A stretch of DNA of 64,000 bases, from NCBI GenBank assembly GCA_017577575.1, contig PKRG01000001.1, positions 62,001-126,000 of the forward strand. Reading direction: 5' to 3'. Positions 15,912 to 23,799 of this stretch are shown one piece after another. The notes under the pieces are model-generated. The model had not been told where the DNA came from. It saw only the letters and a program-made list of their open reading frames with translations, and ran no database searches. Position 1 is the first letter of the stretch. Every line of letters starts with the position of its first letter. This DNA is from Acidimicrobiia bacterium. Lineage in GTDB: Bacteria > Actinomycetota > Acidimicrobiia > Spongiisociales > ZC4RG35. The translations under genes and the position numbers were made by a program.

Positions 15912-17310
15912 GGGGCTTGGTGGCGACAGGGGTGATCGAGACCGATGCCACCGCCGCCGCCGTCTCCGAAGGGACCCGTGTCGGCTCGGGCCGGTCCACC
16001 GGCCGGTCGAGCAGGGGGCGCATCTGGGTCATCCTCCAGACCACCACTGCGTTCATGGTCACGGCGATGACCCCCAAAGCCAGCCAGGGCGCGCCGACCA
16101 GCGCACCCACCATGATCACGAAGACCCGCAGGTCCCGGCCGACCCGGAACTTCTCTTTCAGCACCCGGTCGGCCTTGTGCGCCCCGTAGCTGACCACGAA
16201 GCTGCCGGCGATGGCGGCGATGCCCAACAGGTAGGCCGCCGGCCCCGCTCCCCGGCTGAGCAGGTTCCATGTGAGCGCCGCCAGCAGGGCGGCGTCGGCG
16301 TACCGGTCGAGCTGGGCGTCGAACCACCCCCCGAACTTCGAGGATCTCATGGTGAGACGGGCCACCTCTCCGTCGCACCCGTCGATGATCGAGGCGAGCT
16401 GGGCGAGCACCCCTCCCAGAGCCATCAGGCCGTGCTGCGGCTGGGCCAGCAGGGCGGCGGCGCCGAAGGAGAGCATCAGCGAGAGCACCGATATGGCGTT
16501 GGGGGTCATCCCCGCCGCCACCAGTAGCGGGGTGATCCGTTTGGACACCGGGCGGTTGATGTGACGGGAGATCGGCCCGTCGGTCGCCTTGTCGGCGACC
16601 GCGTCCACCAGGCGGCGGCGCGCCTTGCGGTAGTCGGCGGGGGTGTCGACGTCCTGCCAGAACATTCCGTCGACGAAGCGGGCTTCGAGGCGGCCGTCGT
16701 CGGCGAGCACCTGCATGGCGCGCGAAAGGGAGGTGTTGCCCGACCGGATGGATCGGGCCACGGTCGTGAACACGGCGGGGTCGCAGTAGAAGGCGCCGGT
16801 GTCGAACCCGTCGGTCGACTCCAGGCCCTTTCCGATCCGGGTTATCCGGCGTCCGCGCAGGGTGACACGGGTGACGTCGTCGGGGTCCACCCAGCTCGCC
16901 GACGTGTCCCGGTCCACCGCCAGGGCCGCTCCCCCGGGCGGCGGCGGGGTCTTCACGAGGGCGGACAGGAGCTCGGAGCTGTAGAGATGGTCGGCCATCA
17001 GCAGGACGAAGGGCTCGTCCAGGTGGCCGGCGGCGGCATGGAGGGAGCGTCCGTTCTCGGTGTTGGCCCACTCGTCGTTGTGCACCGTGACCAGGTCGAC
17101 TCCGATCTCGGGTGCGCGTTTCCGGCACCACGCCTCCACCTGCTCGCGCTTGTGGCCGGTGACGACCACCACTTTCGAGACACCCAGATCCTTGAGCAGA
17201 CGGATGTTCCGCTCGAGGAGCGGCAATCCCAAGAGCTTCGTCAGTGGCTTGCTGGGGGAGATCCGGCGGAGCCGCTTCCCCGAGCCGGCACCCAATATGA
17301 CCGCCTGCAA
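15817..17310 (-). CDS. Bifunctional inositol-1-phosphate cytidylyltransferase / DIPP synthase
   Basis: Two-domain membrane enzyme. The N-terminal nucleotidyltransferase (about 1-230) has AVILGAGSGKRL, then SPSKPL, then ENGRSL and FVLLMADHLY, as in CTP:inositol-1-phosphate cytidylyltransferases. The C-terminal half is a CDP-alcohol phosphatidyltransferase with the full motif DGCDGEVAR, then GGWFDAQLDRYAD, and several transmembrane helices. Together they make di-myo-inositol phosphate phosphate, precursor of the solute di-myo-inositol-1,1'-phosphate. TTG at 17310 is preferred because AAGGGAGGG sits just upstream and the protein then begins like family members; an ATG 15 nt earlier lacks such a site. 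The last 60 residues are a low-complexity tail. A plain phosphatidylinositol-type synthase is a weaker alternative. Confidence 0.85.
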   Translation of the reverse strand: MQAVILGAGSGKRLRRISPSKPLTKLLGLPLLERNIRLLKDLGVSKVVVVTGHKREQVEAWCRKRAPEIGVDLVTVHNDEWANTENGRSLHAAAGHLDEPFVLLMADHLYSSELLSALVKTPPPPGGAALAVDRDTSASWVDPDDVTRVTLRGRRITRIGKGLESTDGFDTGAFYCDPAVFTTVARSIRSGNTSLSRAMQVLADDGRLEARFVDGMFWQDVDTPADYRKARRRLVDAVADKATDGPISRHINRPVSKRITPLLVAAGMTPNAISVLSLMLSFGAAALLAQPQHGLMALGGVLAQLASIIDGCDGEVARLTMRSSKFGGWFDAQLDRYADAALLAALTWNLLSRGAGPAAYLLGIAAIAGSFVVSYGAHKADRVLKEKFRVGRDLRVFVIMVGALVGAPWLALGVIAVTMNAVVVWRMTQMRPLLDRPVDRPEPTRVPSETAAAVASVSITPVATKPLTRSDHTWAARPVRPGLRATQSAPSTRPRPK

Positions 17311-17503
17311 ATGCCCTCCCTTCATGCGCGCGTTCAGTTCTCAACTCGTGATCGCCTGCGGTGGAGACGAAGAGCACCGCTGCGAAGGCCACGAGGCCTG
17401 GCCCGCAAGAGGCGGGTCCCTCTCCTAAACGTATACCAAATCGAAGACCGTTCCGATTTCCGGGTGAGATGTCACCGGGCGCCACCGCGCGTTCACGGAG
17501 CGA

Positions 17504-17509
17504 TAACGT
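17504..17509 (+). promoter_or_regulatory. -10 box of leaderless cyclase-family gene
   Basis: TAACGT lies 6 nt before the ATG at 17516. The rest of the divergent spacer 17326-17503 shows no clear operator. Confidence 0.5.
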
Positions 17510-17515
17510 GCCGAG

Positions 17516-18175
17516 ATGCCACGTTTCGTCGACCTCAGTCACATCGTCGCCGATGGGATGATCACCTATCCGGGGCTGCCCGGGCCCAGGATTTCCGACC
17601 ATCTGAGCCGGGAGGAGTCGCGCCACCACTACGAGTCGGGCACCGAGTTCCACATCGGCCGGATCGAAATGGTGGCCAACACCGGCACGTATCTGGACAC
17701 TCCGTTCCATCGCTTCGCCGACGGTTACGACCTCGTCGGCCTGCCCCTCGATCGTGTGGCGGAAGTGGAAGGCGTGGTGGTCCGCGTGCTCGAGCGGGAA
17801 GCGCCGGCGATAGGACCGGAGGTGTTCGAGTCCCTCGACGTCGCCGGCAAAGCCGTCTTGGTCCACACCGGCTGGGACCGCCATTGGGGGACCGACAGCT
17901 ACTTCGAGGGCCACCCCCACTTGACCGAATCCGCCGCCGAGTACCTGGTCGAAAACCGGGCCCGCCTGGTCGGGATCGACTCCTTGAACATCGACGCCAC
18001 CGACGGCGGGGCCCGACCCGTCCACACGGTCCTGCTGGCCGCCGGCATCCCCATCGTCGAGCACCTGTGCGGCCTCAGCGGGCTTCCCGAGACCGGTTTT
18101 CGGTTCAGCGCGGTCCCGGTGATGGTGGCGGGGTTGGGCACCTTCCCGGTGCGCGCCTACGCCGCGGTGGGCTGA
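17516..18175 (+). CDS. Cyclase family protein (kynurenine formamidase-like)
   Basis: A protein of 219 aa of the metal-dependent cyclase/formamidase family: N-terminal FVDLSHIVADGMITYPG and the metal-site region NTGTYLDTPFHRF. In authentic formamidases this site is usually HxGTHxDxPxH. Here the first His is Asn and the second is Tyr, so metal binding may differ or activity may be lost. GIDSLNID and a C-terminal catalytic-type segment (IPIVEHLCGL) are conserved. The gene stands alone and appears leaderless. Confidence 0.8.
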   Translation: MPRFVDLSHIVADGMITYPGLPGPRISDHLSREESRHHYESGTEFHIGRIEMVANTGTYLDTPFHRFADGYDLVGLPLDRVAEVEGVVVRVLEREAPAIGPEVFESLDVAGKAVLVHTGWDRHWGTDSYFEGHPHLTESAAEYLVENRARLVGIDSLNIDATDGGARPVHTVLLAAGIPIVEHLCGLSGLPETGFRFSAVPVMVAGLGTFPVRAYAAVG

Positions 18176-18218
18176 CCGGATTGGGAGTCGGGCCGGGGCG
18201 TCGTAGGCTCAGCGGGGC

Positions 18219-18305
18219 ATGCGACCCGCCACCGCCTTCGTCATCGTGCTCCTGCTGCTGATGATCGTCGTCGCCGGCGTCGTGTGGGGTCTCACTCTTC
18301 TTTGA
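18219..18305 (+). CDS. Candidate 28-residue single-helix membrane microprotein
   Basis: Begins ATG CGA CCC GCC ACC and encodes almost only Val, Leu, Ile, Met, Ala and Gly, i.e. one transmembrane helix after a short MRPAT start. TAGGCT (18204-18209) lies 9 nt before the ATG, matching the leaderless promoters of this genome. The 3' end overlaps the convergent SAM hydroxide adenosyltransferase stop by 14 nt. It could be chance, but promoter spacing and composition favour expression. Confidence 0.4.
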   Translation: MRPATAFVIVLLLLMIVVAGVVWGLTLL

Positions 18306-19107
18306 CACCCGCGAACGAGACCGACATCCCCTCGCTGATCCCGAGCTCCTCATCGGCTCGTCCGTTGCGGACGGCGAGCGCCATGAGCCCGCTGGAGTCG
18401 ACGTGGAGCAGGGGCTCCCGCTCGTCCACGTCGCCGTAGGCTTCCACCCACCGCACCTGGTGCAGCCGGGCGCCGGCCCGCAGCGTCACGTGGGAGCCGG
18501 GTCGCAGGCCGATGGAGGCCAGGTCGTCGGGAGACACGTTGGTCTGCACGTTCCCGTAGTGGTCGATCCACCACGCCTCCCCCGACACCACCCCGTTGTC
18601 GACCTCCGGCAAGGGCAGGAGGAGAGGCACCACGCTGTCGGGGTCGACCTCCGGGCCGAGATCCTCGAGGCTCGCCTCCCCCGACGCCAACAGCGCCGCC
18701 GCCGGGGCGAACACGTCCCGTCCGTGGAAGGTCTCTCCGCTGGAGGGGATCCGGGCATCTTCGTTCTCGATGGAGACGATCCGGGACGCCCCGCCGATCA
18801 TCGCCACGGCGGGAGACAGCAGGCCGTTGTCGGGACCGACGAAGAATCCCCATTCCGTCTCGGCGGCGATGGCCCGGCGGTCGGTGCCGACGCCGGGGTC
18901 GACGACGGCCAGCAGCACGCCACGGGGCAGGTATTGGATCGCCCTGGTGAGCATCAGCGCCCCCGCCCGGATGTCGCCCCGGCGCACCGAATGGCTGATG
19001 TCGATGATCCGGGACTCGGGAGCGATCGTGGCCAGGACACCGTGGACCACGCCCACGAACTCGTCGTCGTAGCCGAAATCGGACAGGAACGAGATCGGTC
19101 GGCTCAT
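18292..19107 (-). CDS. SAM hydroxide adenosyltransferase (SAM hydrolase / DUF62 family)
   Basis: Hydrolyses S-adenosylmethionine to adenosine and methionine, and belongs to the same fold as fluorinase. Conserved segments: FLSDFGYDDEFVG, VDPGVGTDRRAIA (Asp and Arg of the Asp-Arg-His set), GPDNGLLSP and ETFHGRDVF (His). The C-terminal barrel contains WIDHYGNVQTNV. At 271 aa it is full length. TACCGT (19116-19121) is 8 nt before the ATG, so the transcript is likely leaderless. Confidence 0.9.
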   Translation of the reverse strand: MSRPISFLSDFGYDDEFVGVVHGVLATIAPESRIIDISHSVRRGDIRAGALMLTRAIQYLPRGVLLAVVDPGVGTDRRAIAAETEWGFFVGPDNGLLSPAVAMIGGASRIVSIENEDARIPSSGETFHGRDVFAPAAALLASGEASLEDLGPEVDPDSVVPLLLPLPEVDNGVVSGEAWWIDHYGNVQTNVSPDDLASIGLRPGSHVTLRAGARLHQVRWVEAYGDVDEREPLLHVDSSGLMALAVRNGRADEELGISEGMSVSFAGVKEE

Positions 19108-19153
19108 CGGGCGCCACGGTAGCCCGCGTCGTCGGGGGTCCTGGCCGCCTCCC

Positions 19154-19159
19154 TATGCT
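19154..19159 (+). promoter_or_regulatory. -10 box of leaderless Clp1-like gene
   Basis: TATGCT lies 7 nt before the GTG at 19167. This decides between that GTG and the ATG at 19155, which sits inside the box. Confidence 0.5.
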
Positions 19160-19166
19160 GACCGTC

Positions 19167-20048
19167 GTGAAGAGCCACGAGCAACTGGCGCAGGAACTGG
19201 CCGCCGAGGCCTCGACCGTGATGCTGTTGGGTGCGCTCGACACGGGCAAGACCACCCTCGCCCGCCGGATCGCTCGAGCCGCCACCGCCGCCGGACGGGT
19301 GGTGGGGATGGTGGACGCCGACGTCGACAACAGCACCATCGGGCCGCCCACCTGCGTGGGCATGCGGCTGTTGAAGGACCCCGAGCAGGTGGACGAGATC
19401 GCCCCGGCCGACGCGCTGCATTTCGTGGGCACGCTCAGCCCCAGCCGCCTGGTGCTCCAGCAGGTCATCGCCACCGCCTCGCTGGTCGAGCGGGCCCGGG
19501 AAGCCGGCGCCGACCTGGTGGTGATCGACACCACGGCCACGGTCTCGGGTGTGGCCGGCGAGACCCTCAAGTACCACAAGATGGAGCTGTGCCGGCCCGA
19601 GCGCGTGGTGGCGCTGCAGCGGGGAAGCGAGATGGAGCCCATCATCGGGATGCTCCAGCGGTTCTTCTCGGTCGAGGTTGACGTGCTGCCCGCCGAGCCC
19701 GAAGTCGCCGTCCGCTCCCCCGACGAACGGGCCGCCATGCGGGCGGAAGGCCTGCGGAGGGCCTTCGCCGAGCCTCTCGAGCACTGGCGAGTCCGTCCCA
19801 CGGTCTTCGCCCCCACCCTCCCCACCGGCCTCGACCTGGAGCGCCTGGACAGCCTCCTGGTCGGCGTCCACGACGGCAACGGCCATTGCCTGGGCCTGGG
19901 CCGGTTGGAGCACGAAGACGGAACCCTTCGGGTGCTGACCAACGTCGGGGAGGGCATGAAGGGGTTGCGTCTCGGCTCGCTCCGCCTCGACCTGGAGACG
20001 TTCGAGACGAAGCCGGTGTCGCTGCGCGAGGTGATGTTCGGCGTCTGA
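19167..20048 (+). CDS. Clp1/GlmU-like P-loop protein, possible polynucleotide 5'-kinase
   Basis: A protein of 293 aa with Walker A GALDTGKTTLARR, the segment GMVDADVDNSTIGPPTCVGM, and a Walker B-like DLVVIDTTATVSGVAGETLKYHK. This layout matches the CLP1_P domain of eukaryotic Clp1, Nol9/Grc3 and archaeal polynucleotide kinases, where the domain phosphorylates RNA or DNA 5'-OH ends. The last 100 residues form a small beta-rich domain (GHCLGLGRLEHEDGTLRVL), again like Clp1. No RNA-repair partners (RtcB, ligase) are nearby. Activity is inferred from family only. Confidence 0.75.
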   Translation: MKSHEQLAQELAAEASTVMLLGALDTGKTTLARRIARAATAAGRVVGMVDADVDNSTIGPPTCVGMRLLKDPEQVDEIAPADALHFVGTLSPSRLVLQQVIATASLVERAREAGADLVVIDTTATVSGVAGETLKYHKMELCRPERVVALQRGSEMEPIIGMLQRFFSVEVDVLPAEPEVAVRSPDERAAMRAEGLRRAFAEPLEHWRVRPTVFAPTLPTGLDLERLDSLLVGVHDGNGHCLGLGRLEHEDGTLRVLTNVGEGMKGLRLGSLRLDLETFETKPVSLREVMFGV

Positions 20049-20060
20049 GCCGAACGCGGT

Positions 20061-20141
20061 ACAGCGCCCGTCAAACCGTCGAGGGCGGCCCCGCACTTCC
20101 CCGAACGGGTTACCACTCCCTGACAGCTCCACGGGCGCTGT
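20061..20141. repeat. Long-range inverted repeat in intergenic region
   Basis: ACAGCGCCCGT at 20061-20071 is perfectly repeated in inverse as ACGGGCGCTGT at 20131-20141, separated by 59 nt. It lies in the 259-bp region 20049-20307 between convergent genes. Function unknown. Confidence 0.5.
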
Positions 20142-20247
20142 GGCGCGAACTTACGACGGCTCGGTTTTCCCCGTCAAGCCCGCCGCAGCTTCCGTTCCGT
20201 GAACGCAGAACACCGCCGACTATCGCAAACGCCTGCGTCTTCTGAGG

Positions 20248-20288
20248 TTTTCCCCACGATCCACAGGTTTCCACAGGGTTTATCCACA
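20248..20288 (+). promoter_or_regulatory. Cluster of DnaA-box-like 9-mers
   Basis: TTATCCACA (20280-20288) is a perfect DnaA box. GTTTCCACA (20267-20275), CGATCCACA (20257-20265) and TTTTCCCCA (20248-20256) precede it in the same orientation at near-helical spacing (about 10-13 bp). No dnaA, dnaN, rpmH or parAB lies in the window. Confidence 0.4.
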
Positions 20289-20307
20289 GGGGGTTGTCGA
20301 AAGGTTT

Positions 20308-20754
20308 CTAGGGCGTTTTTTCGCGCTTTCCGAAGACGGCCGCCACCAACGGGCGGAAGGTGGTCTCGACCAGCAGGTAGATCTCTCCGAGGAGGGAGTC
20401 GAACTCCTCGAACGAGGCGGAGACGTCCACCCTCCCCCGGACCACGAACGCTCCTTCGCCGTCGAGAGCGAACCGGGCCCGGTAGGTGTCGAAGTTCCTC
20501 GACAGCGCCAGCCGGTACGCCTCCGCCACGGGGTTCTCCGGAGCGGGGAGAACGTACGCCTCGGCGGTGATCGTGTAGTCGCCGACCTCCCACCAGACGG
20601 TGGTGGCGTCCCGAACCGTCTGACGCATTCTCACCGCCCACCTGCCTTCCACCTTCTCGGCGTAGACGACGTCGCTCTCGGGGTCGTCCAGCCAGCGGGT
20701 TATCGCCGCTTCCAGGACGGAGCGATCAGGTGCGGGCGGCAACGACGCCGGCAT
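20308..20754 (-). CDS. YbjN domain-containing protein
   Basis: A protein of 148 aa of the YbjN / type III chaperone-like fold. The N-terminal helix is PAPDRSVLEAAITRWLDDPE. The sheet is WAVRMRQTVRDATTVWWEVGDYTITAEAY in sections, and the C-terminal helix is FEEFDSLLGEIYLLVETTF. The ATG at 20754 lies inside the end of mshA (29-nt overlap), so the two are probably coupled. YbjN proteins in actinobacteria often sit beside mshA. The molecular role is not established. Confidence 0.8.
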   Translation of the reverse strand: MPASLPPAPDRSVLEAAITRWLDDPESDVVYAEKVEGRWAVRMRQTVRDATTVWWEVGDYTITAEAYVLPAPENPVAEAYRLALSRNFDTYRARFALDGEGAFVVRGRVDVSASFEEFDSLLGEIYLLVETTFRPLVAAVFGKREKTP

Positions 20755-21940
20755 ACAGCTCGAGGAATCGGTCGACGGCGTTCTTCCAGGAGAAGCGCTG
20801 TGCCCACTCGGCGGCCTGCTTGGACATGAGGTCGGCCTGGGCGGGGTCGGTGAGGATCTCGAGGAGGGCATCGGCGTGGTCGGAGGGCTCCCACCCCTCG
20901 ACGAGGATGCCGGAGACGCCGTCTTCCACGCAGTAGGTGAGCCCGCCGACCCGGCTCGCCACGACGGGTGTCCCCGACGCCTGCGCCTCCACCGCCACCA
21001 GCCCGAACGATTCGCTGCGGCTCGGGACGTGCACCACGTCGGCGGCGCGGTACACGTCGGCGAGCGTGCTGTGGGGCAGCGGGTCGAAGAAGGTGACGCC
21101 GCCGATGCGGGCCGCCTCGGCCCGGATCGCCTTCATCTCCCGGGCGCCCCGCGGCCCCGACGGGCCCCCGACGATCAGCAGCCTGGCGTCGGGGAGGCTC
21201 CGGCGGACGATCGAGAAGGCGTCGACGGCGACGTCGACCCCTTTCAGCGCCTGCACCCGGCCCACGTAGGCGATCAGCGGCCCTGGGGCGAGCCCGAGGC
21301 GGTTCCGCGCCTCTTCGGATGGCCCGGGGTGGAAACGCGAGTGGTCGACCCCCGGCGGCGAGACGCACAGAGCCCCCGGGTCGGCTCCGTAGTGGGCGAG
21401 GAGGTCGTCGGCTTCGAGAGGCGTGGAGGCGATGACGCAGTCGGACTGGGCGATCACCTCGTGCTCGGCTGCGATCCGCAACAGCGACTCGGGCGGCTCG
21501 TCCTGGCGCCGGTAGAGGTTCTTCAGCCGGCCCAGGGTATGGAAGGAGTGGGCGAGCGGCAGGCCCGTGCGGCGCTTGACGACGAGACCCGCCCATCCCG
21601 ACAGCCAGTAGTGGGAGTGGATGACGTCGATCGGCGGCAGGTCGGCGAGCAGACGCAGAGTCCCCTCGGCGAAACGGCTCACCAGCCCGACGAGGCGGTC
21701 GGTGGGGAGGGGACGGGCCGGGCCTGCATCGACGTGGTGGACGACGTACCCGGGGACCACCGTCACCTGGTCCGGCAGCTCCGGGTCGTCGCGGCGGGTG
21801 AACACGTGGACTGCGACGCCGGCGGCGGCCATGCCGCGGGCGAGCTGGTCGATGTAGACGTTCATCCCGCCGGCGTCGCCGATCCCCGGCTGCAGGAGCG
21901 GGGAGGTGTGCATGGAGAGGTAGGCGACGCGGCGGATCAC
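20726..21940 (-). CDS. mshA: D-inositol-3-phosphate glycosyltransferase (MshA-like)
   Basis: GT4 family glycosyltransferase, first step of mycothiol synthesis: UDP-GlcNAc plus inositol-3-phosphate. The N-terminus MHTSPLLQPGIGDAGGMNVY is the MshA signature for acceptor binding. IHSHYWLSGW and HSFHTLGRLKN follow, and the donor-site motif SRSESFGLVAVEAQASGTPV is intact. The GTG at 21940 overlaps the upstream stop as GTGA and restores the family start IRRVAYLS. At 404 aa it is full length. The other mycothiol genes (mshB, C, D) are not in the window. Confidence 0.92.
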   Translation of the reverse strand: MIRRVAYLSMHTSPLLQPGIGDAGGMNVYIDQLARGMAAAGVAVHVFTRRDDPELPDQVTVVPGYVVHHVDAGPARPLPTDRLVGLVSRFAEGTLRLLADLPPIDVIHSHYWLSGWAGLVVKRRTGLPLAHSFHTLGRLKNLYRRQDEPPESLLRIAAEHEVIAQSDCVIASTPLEADDLLAHYGADPGALCVSPPGVDHSRFHPGPSEEARNRLGLAPGPLIAYVGRVQALKGVDVAVDAFSIVRRSLPDARLLIVGGPSGPRGAREMKAIRAEAARIGGVTFFDPLPHSTLADVYRAADVVHVPSRSESFGLVAVEAQASGTPVVASRVGGLTYCVEDGVSGILVEGWEPSDHADALLEILTDPAQADLMSKQAAEWAQRFSWKNAVDRFLELYAGVVAART

Positions 21941-22842
21941 GAACCGGCTCCGGGAGTGGCGACGATCTCGATCAGGGGACGGGGGCGGGCGCCGAGGCGG
22001 AACTTGTAGGTCTCGTCGCCTTTGAGGAAATCGAAACGGGGAGCGTCTTCTGTGATCGCCAGCTCGATCATGCTTCCCAGGAGGACCACTCCGGGTGAAG
22101 CGTCGGCGAGGGCGGGGTCGTAGGCGGAGTTGTAGAGGTAGTAGCCGGACGGGTCGGAGTATCCGAAGACGACGGCGGCGGCCGAATCGGCGGGGGTCCT
22201 GAGCAGGTCGAGGCGCCAGCCTTCCAGCTCGGCCAAACATCGGAAGAACTCCAGGCGCTCTTCGGTGAGGAAACGACCCTTCTCCCCTTCCGCCATGCGA
22301 TGCAGCCGCACGAACTCTTCGAAGGCCCACCCGGTGCCGTGATGTGTCTCGTGGGCCAGCGGCCCGACCATCGATTCGTAACGGCGCCGCTTGCGACGCA
22401 TCTCGTGGCGCTCCTTCTTGCCGATGGCCACGAGGTAGTCGTCGAAGGTGTCGGGCAGCTCCAGGACCGCGGTTATCTCGTGGGTCCTCGCCTGGACCGC
22501 CCATCCCGCCTCCTGCAGGCCGGACGCCAGCGGCTTGGCGGCCTCCTCGGGGAGGGAATCGAGGACGAACCGGCCCGGCGCGTATCGCTCGGCCACCTCG
22601 GCGATGAGCGCCTCGCACCCGTCCCCGAAGGGGGTGTGGTAGTCGGTGACGTTGGGGTCGCCGGCGAAGAGGATCTCGTCACCGACCCGGCGGAGAGGGA
22701 TGAACGCTTCTTCGGTCCCGACGAGCAGCGGCTCGCCTTCGTCGTGGCGGGACACGACTCGGTAGAAGTCGGCCGTGCAGAAAGGGCCCGTGGCTTCGGC
22801 GACGGGCGGCAGCCCGAAGCCCTGCTCTATGTCGATGGTCAC
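21937..22842 (-). CDS. GNAT/FemAB-like acetyltransferase (CelD/BcsL type)
   Basis: A protein of 301 aa with the double-GNAT arrangement of the BcsL/CelD and FemAB groups. Visible segments are the basic stretch AIGKKERHEMRRKRRRYE, then WAFEEFVRLHRM and the terminal GDETYKFRLGARPRPL typical of the family. The acceptor is unknown; cell-envelope or peptidoglycan substrates are possible. The GTG overlaps the asparaginase stop (GTGA) and the stop overlaps the mshA start, so it is embedded in one operon. Confidence 0.8.
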   Translation of the reverse strand: MTIDIEQGFGLPPVAEATGPFCTADFYRVVSRHDEGEPLLVGTEEAFIPLRRVGDEILFAGDPNVTDYHTPFGDGCEALIAEVAERYAPGRFVLDSLPEEAAKPLASGLQEAGWAVQARTHEITAVLELPDTFDDYLVAIGKKERHEMRRKRRRYESMVGPLAHETHHGTGWAFEEFVRLHRMAEGEKGRFLTEERLEFFRCLAELEGWRLDLLRTPADSAAAVVFGYSDPSGYYLYNSAYDPALADASPGVVLLGSMIELAITEDAPRFDFLKGDETYKFRLGARPRPLIEIVATPGAGS

Positions 22843-23798
22843 TGGTTCTCCAACAATGCAACGGTGCGAAATCGTCCCACCTCTTCGCCGCCACCGAGAA
22901 CGCGAGGGCTGATGACTTCGTCCAACCCGGCGGCGATCGCACGCGTGACGACACCCAGTCGGTCGAGGGCGAGGGTGACTCCCATCGCCGCCACCTGCCC
23001 GGACCCGGTCCAGGCTTTGACTCCTATGCCATACCCGGCGTAGGCGACGCCCATGCAGCCGGCTGCCCCCGCCTTGGCCACCCCGCCCGTCCACCGGCCG
23101 ATGAGCCCGTCGGCGCGGCCCTCACCGGAGACGAGCATGGGATAGCGGCTCATCGCCTCGCGGACGCGGCTGAAGCGGTCGTCGTTTCCCAGGCGGGCGA
23201 AGGCACGGGCCAACCCGGCGGCGTCGACCCTCCACACCGGCATGCCGCAGCCGTCCACTCCGGGCGGCCCCACCTCCCCGCCCGTCACGTCGGCGAGCAG
23301 CGAGGCCACGCGCTGTTGGAGCGGATGGTCCGCCGACCGGTACGTGGAGGTGTCGTAGCCGGCGACCGCACAGGCGGCCAGGAAGGCGGCGTGTTTGCCG
23401 GAGCAGTTGTGGTACCGCCGGGCGGGCTCCATGTCGCCGTCGGCGGCGAGCCGGCGGTCGGCGGCCAGGAAAGGACGTGCCGGCGGGCATTGCAGATCGT
23501 CTTCGGTGAGCCCGTGTCGCTCCAGGATGTCGAGGACGAGGGCGATGTGGGCCGGGTCCCCCGAGTGGCTGGAGCACGCCACCGCCAGGTGGACGAGCGG
23601 CAGGTCCACTCCCGCCTCGAGGGCGACCTGGGCCTGGAAGGGCTTGGCGGAGGAGCGGATGAAGAACGGCCGCTCGACGTCCCCGAACTTGGCCACGAGC
23701 CGACCGTGCCGGTCGACGACGGCGATCGCTCCGGCGTGGTACTCCTCGGTCAGCCCTGAGCGGTCGGCCTGGGCCAGGATCTCGTCAGCCAGCGGCAC
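22839..23798 (-). CDS. L-asparaginase, Rhizobium etli type
   Basis: Hydrolyses asparagine to aspartate and ammonia. This is the thermolabile R. etli/AnsA class (serine-hydrolase-like fold), not the bacterial type I/II class. Typical segments: FFIRSSAKPFQA (SxxK), ACSSHSGDPAHI, NCSGKHAAFLA and VDGCGMPVW, which together carry the Ser/Lys pairs and zinc ligands (Cys, Lys, Cys). At 319 aa it is complete. GTG start, 1 nt after the rsiG stop. Confidence 0.9.
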   Translation of the reverse strand: MPLADEILAQADRSGLTEEYHAGAIAVVDRHGRLVAKFGDVERPFFIRSSAKPFQAQVALEAGVDLPLVHLAVACSSHSGDPAHIALVLDILERHGLTEDDLQCPPARPFLAADRRLAADGDMEPARRYHNCSGKHAAFLAACAVAGYDTSTYRSADHPLQQRVASLLADVTGGEVGPPGVDGCGMPVWRVDAAGLARAFARLGNDDRFSRVREAMSRYPMLVSGEGRADGLIGRWTGGVAKAGAAGCMGVAYAGYGIGVKAWTGSGQVAAMGVTLALDRLGVVTRAIAAGLDEVISPRVLGGGEEVGRFRTVALLENQ

Positions 23799-23799
23799 G

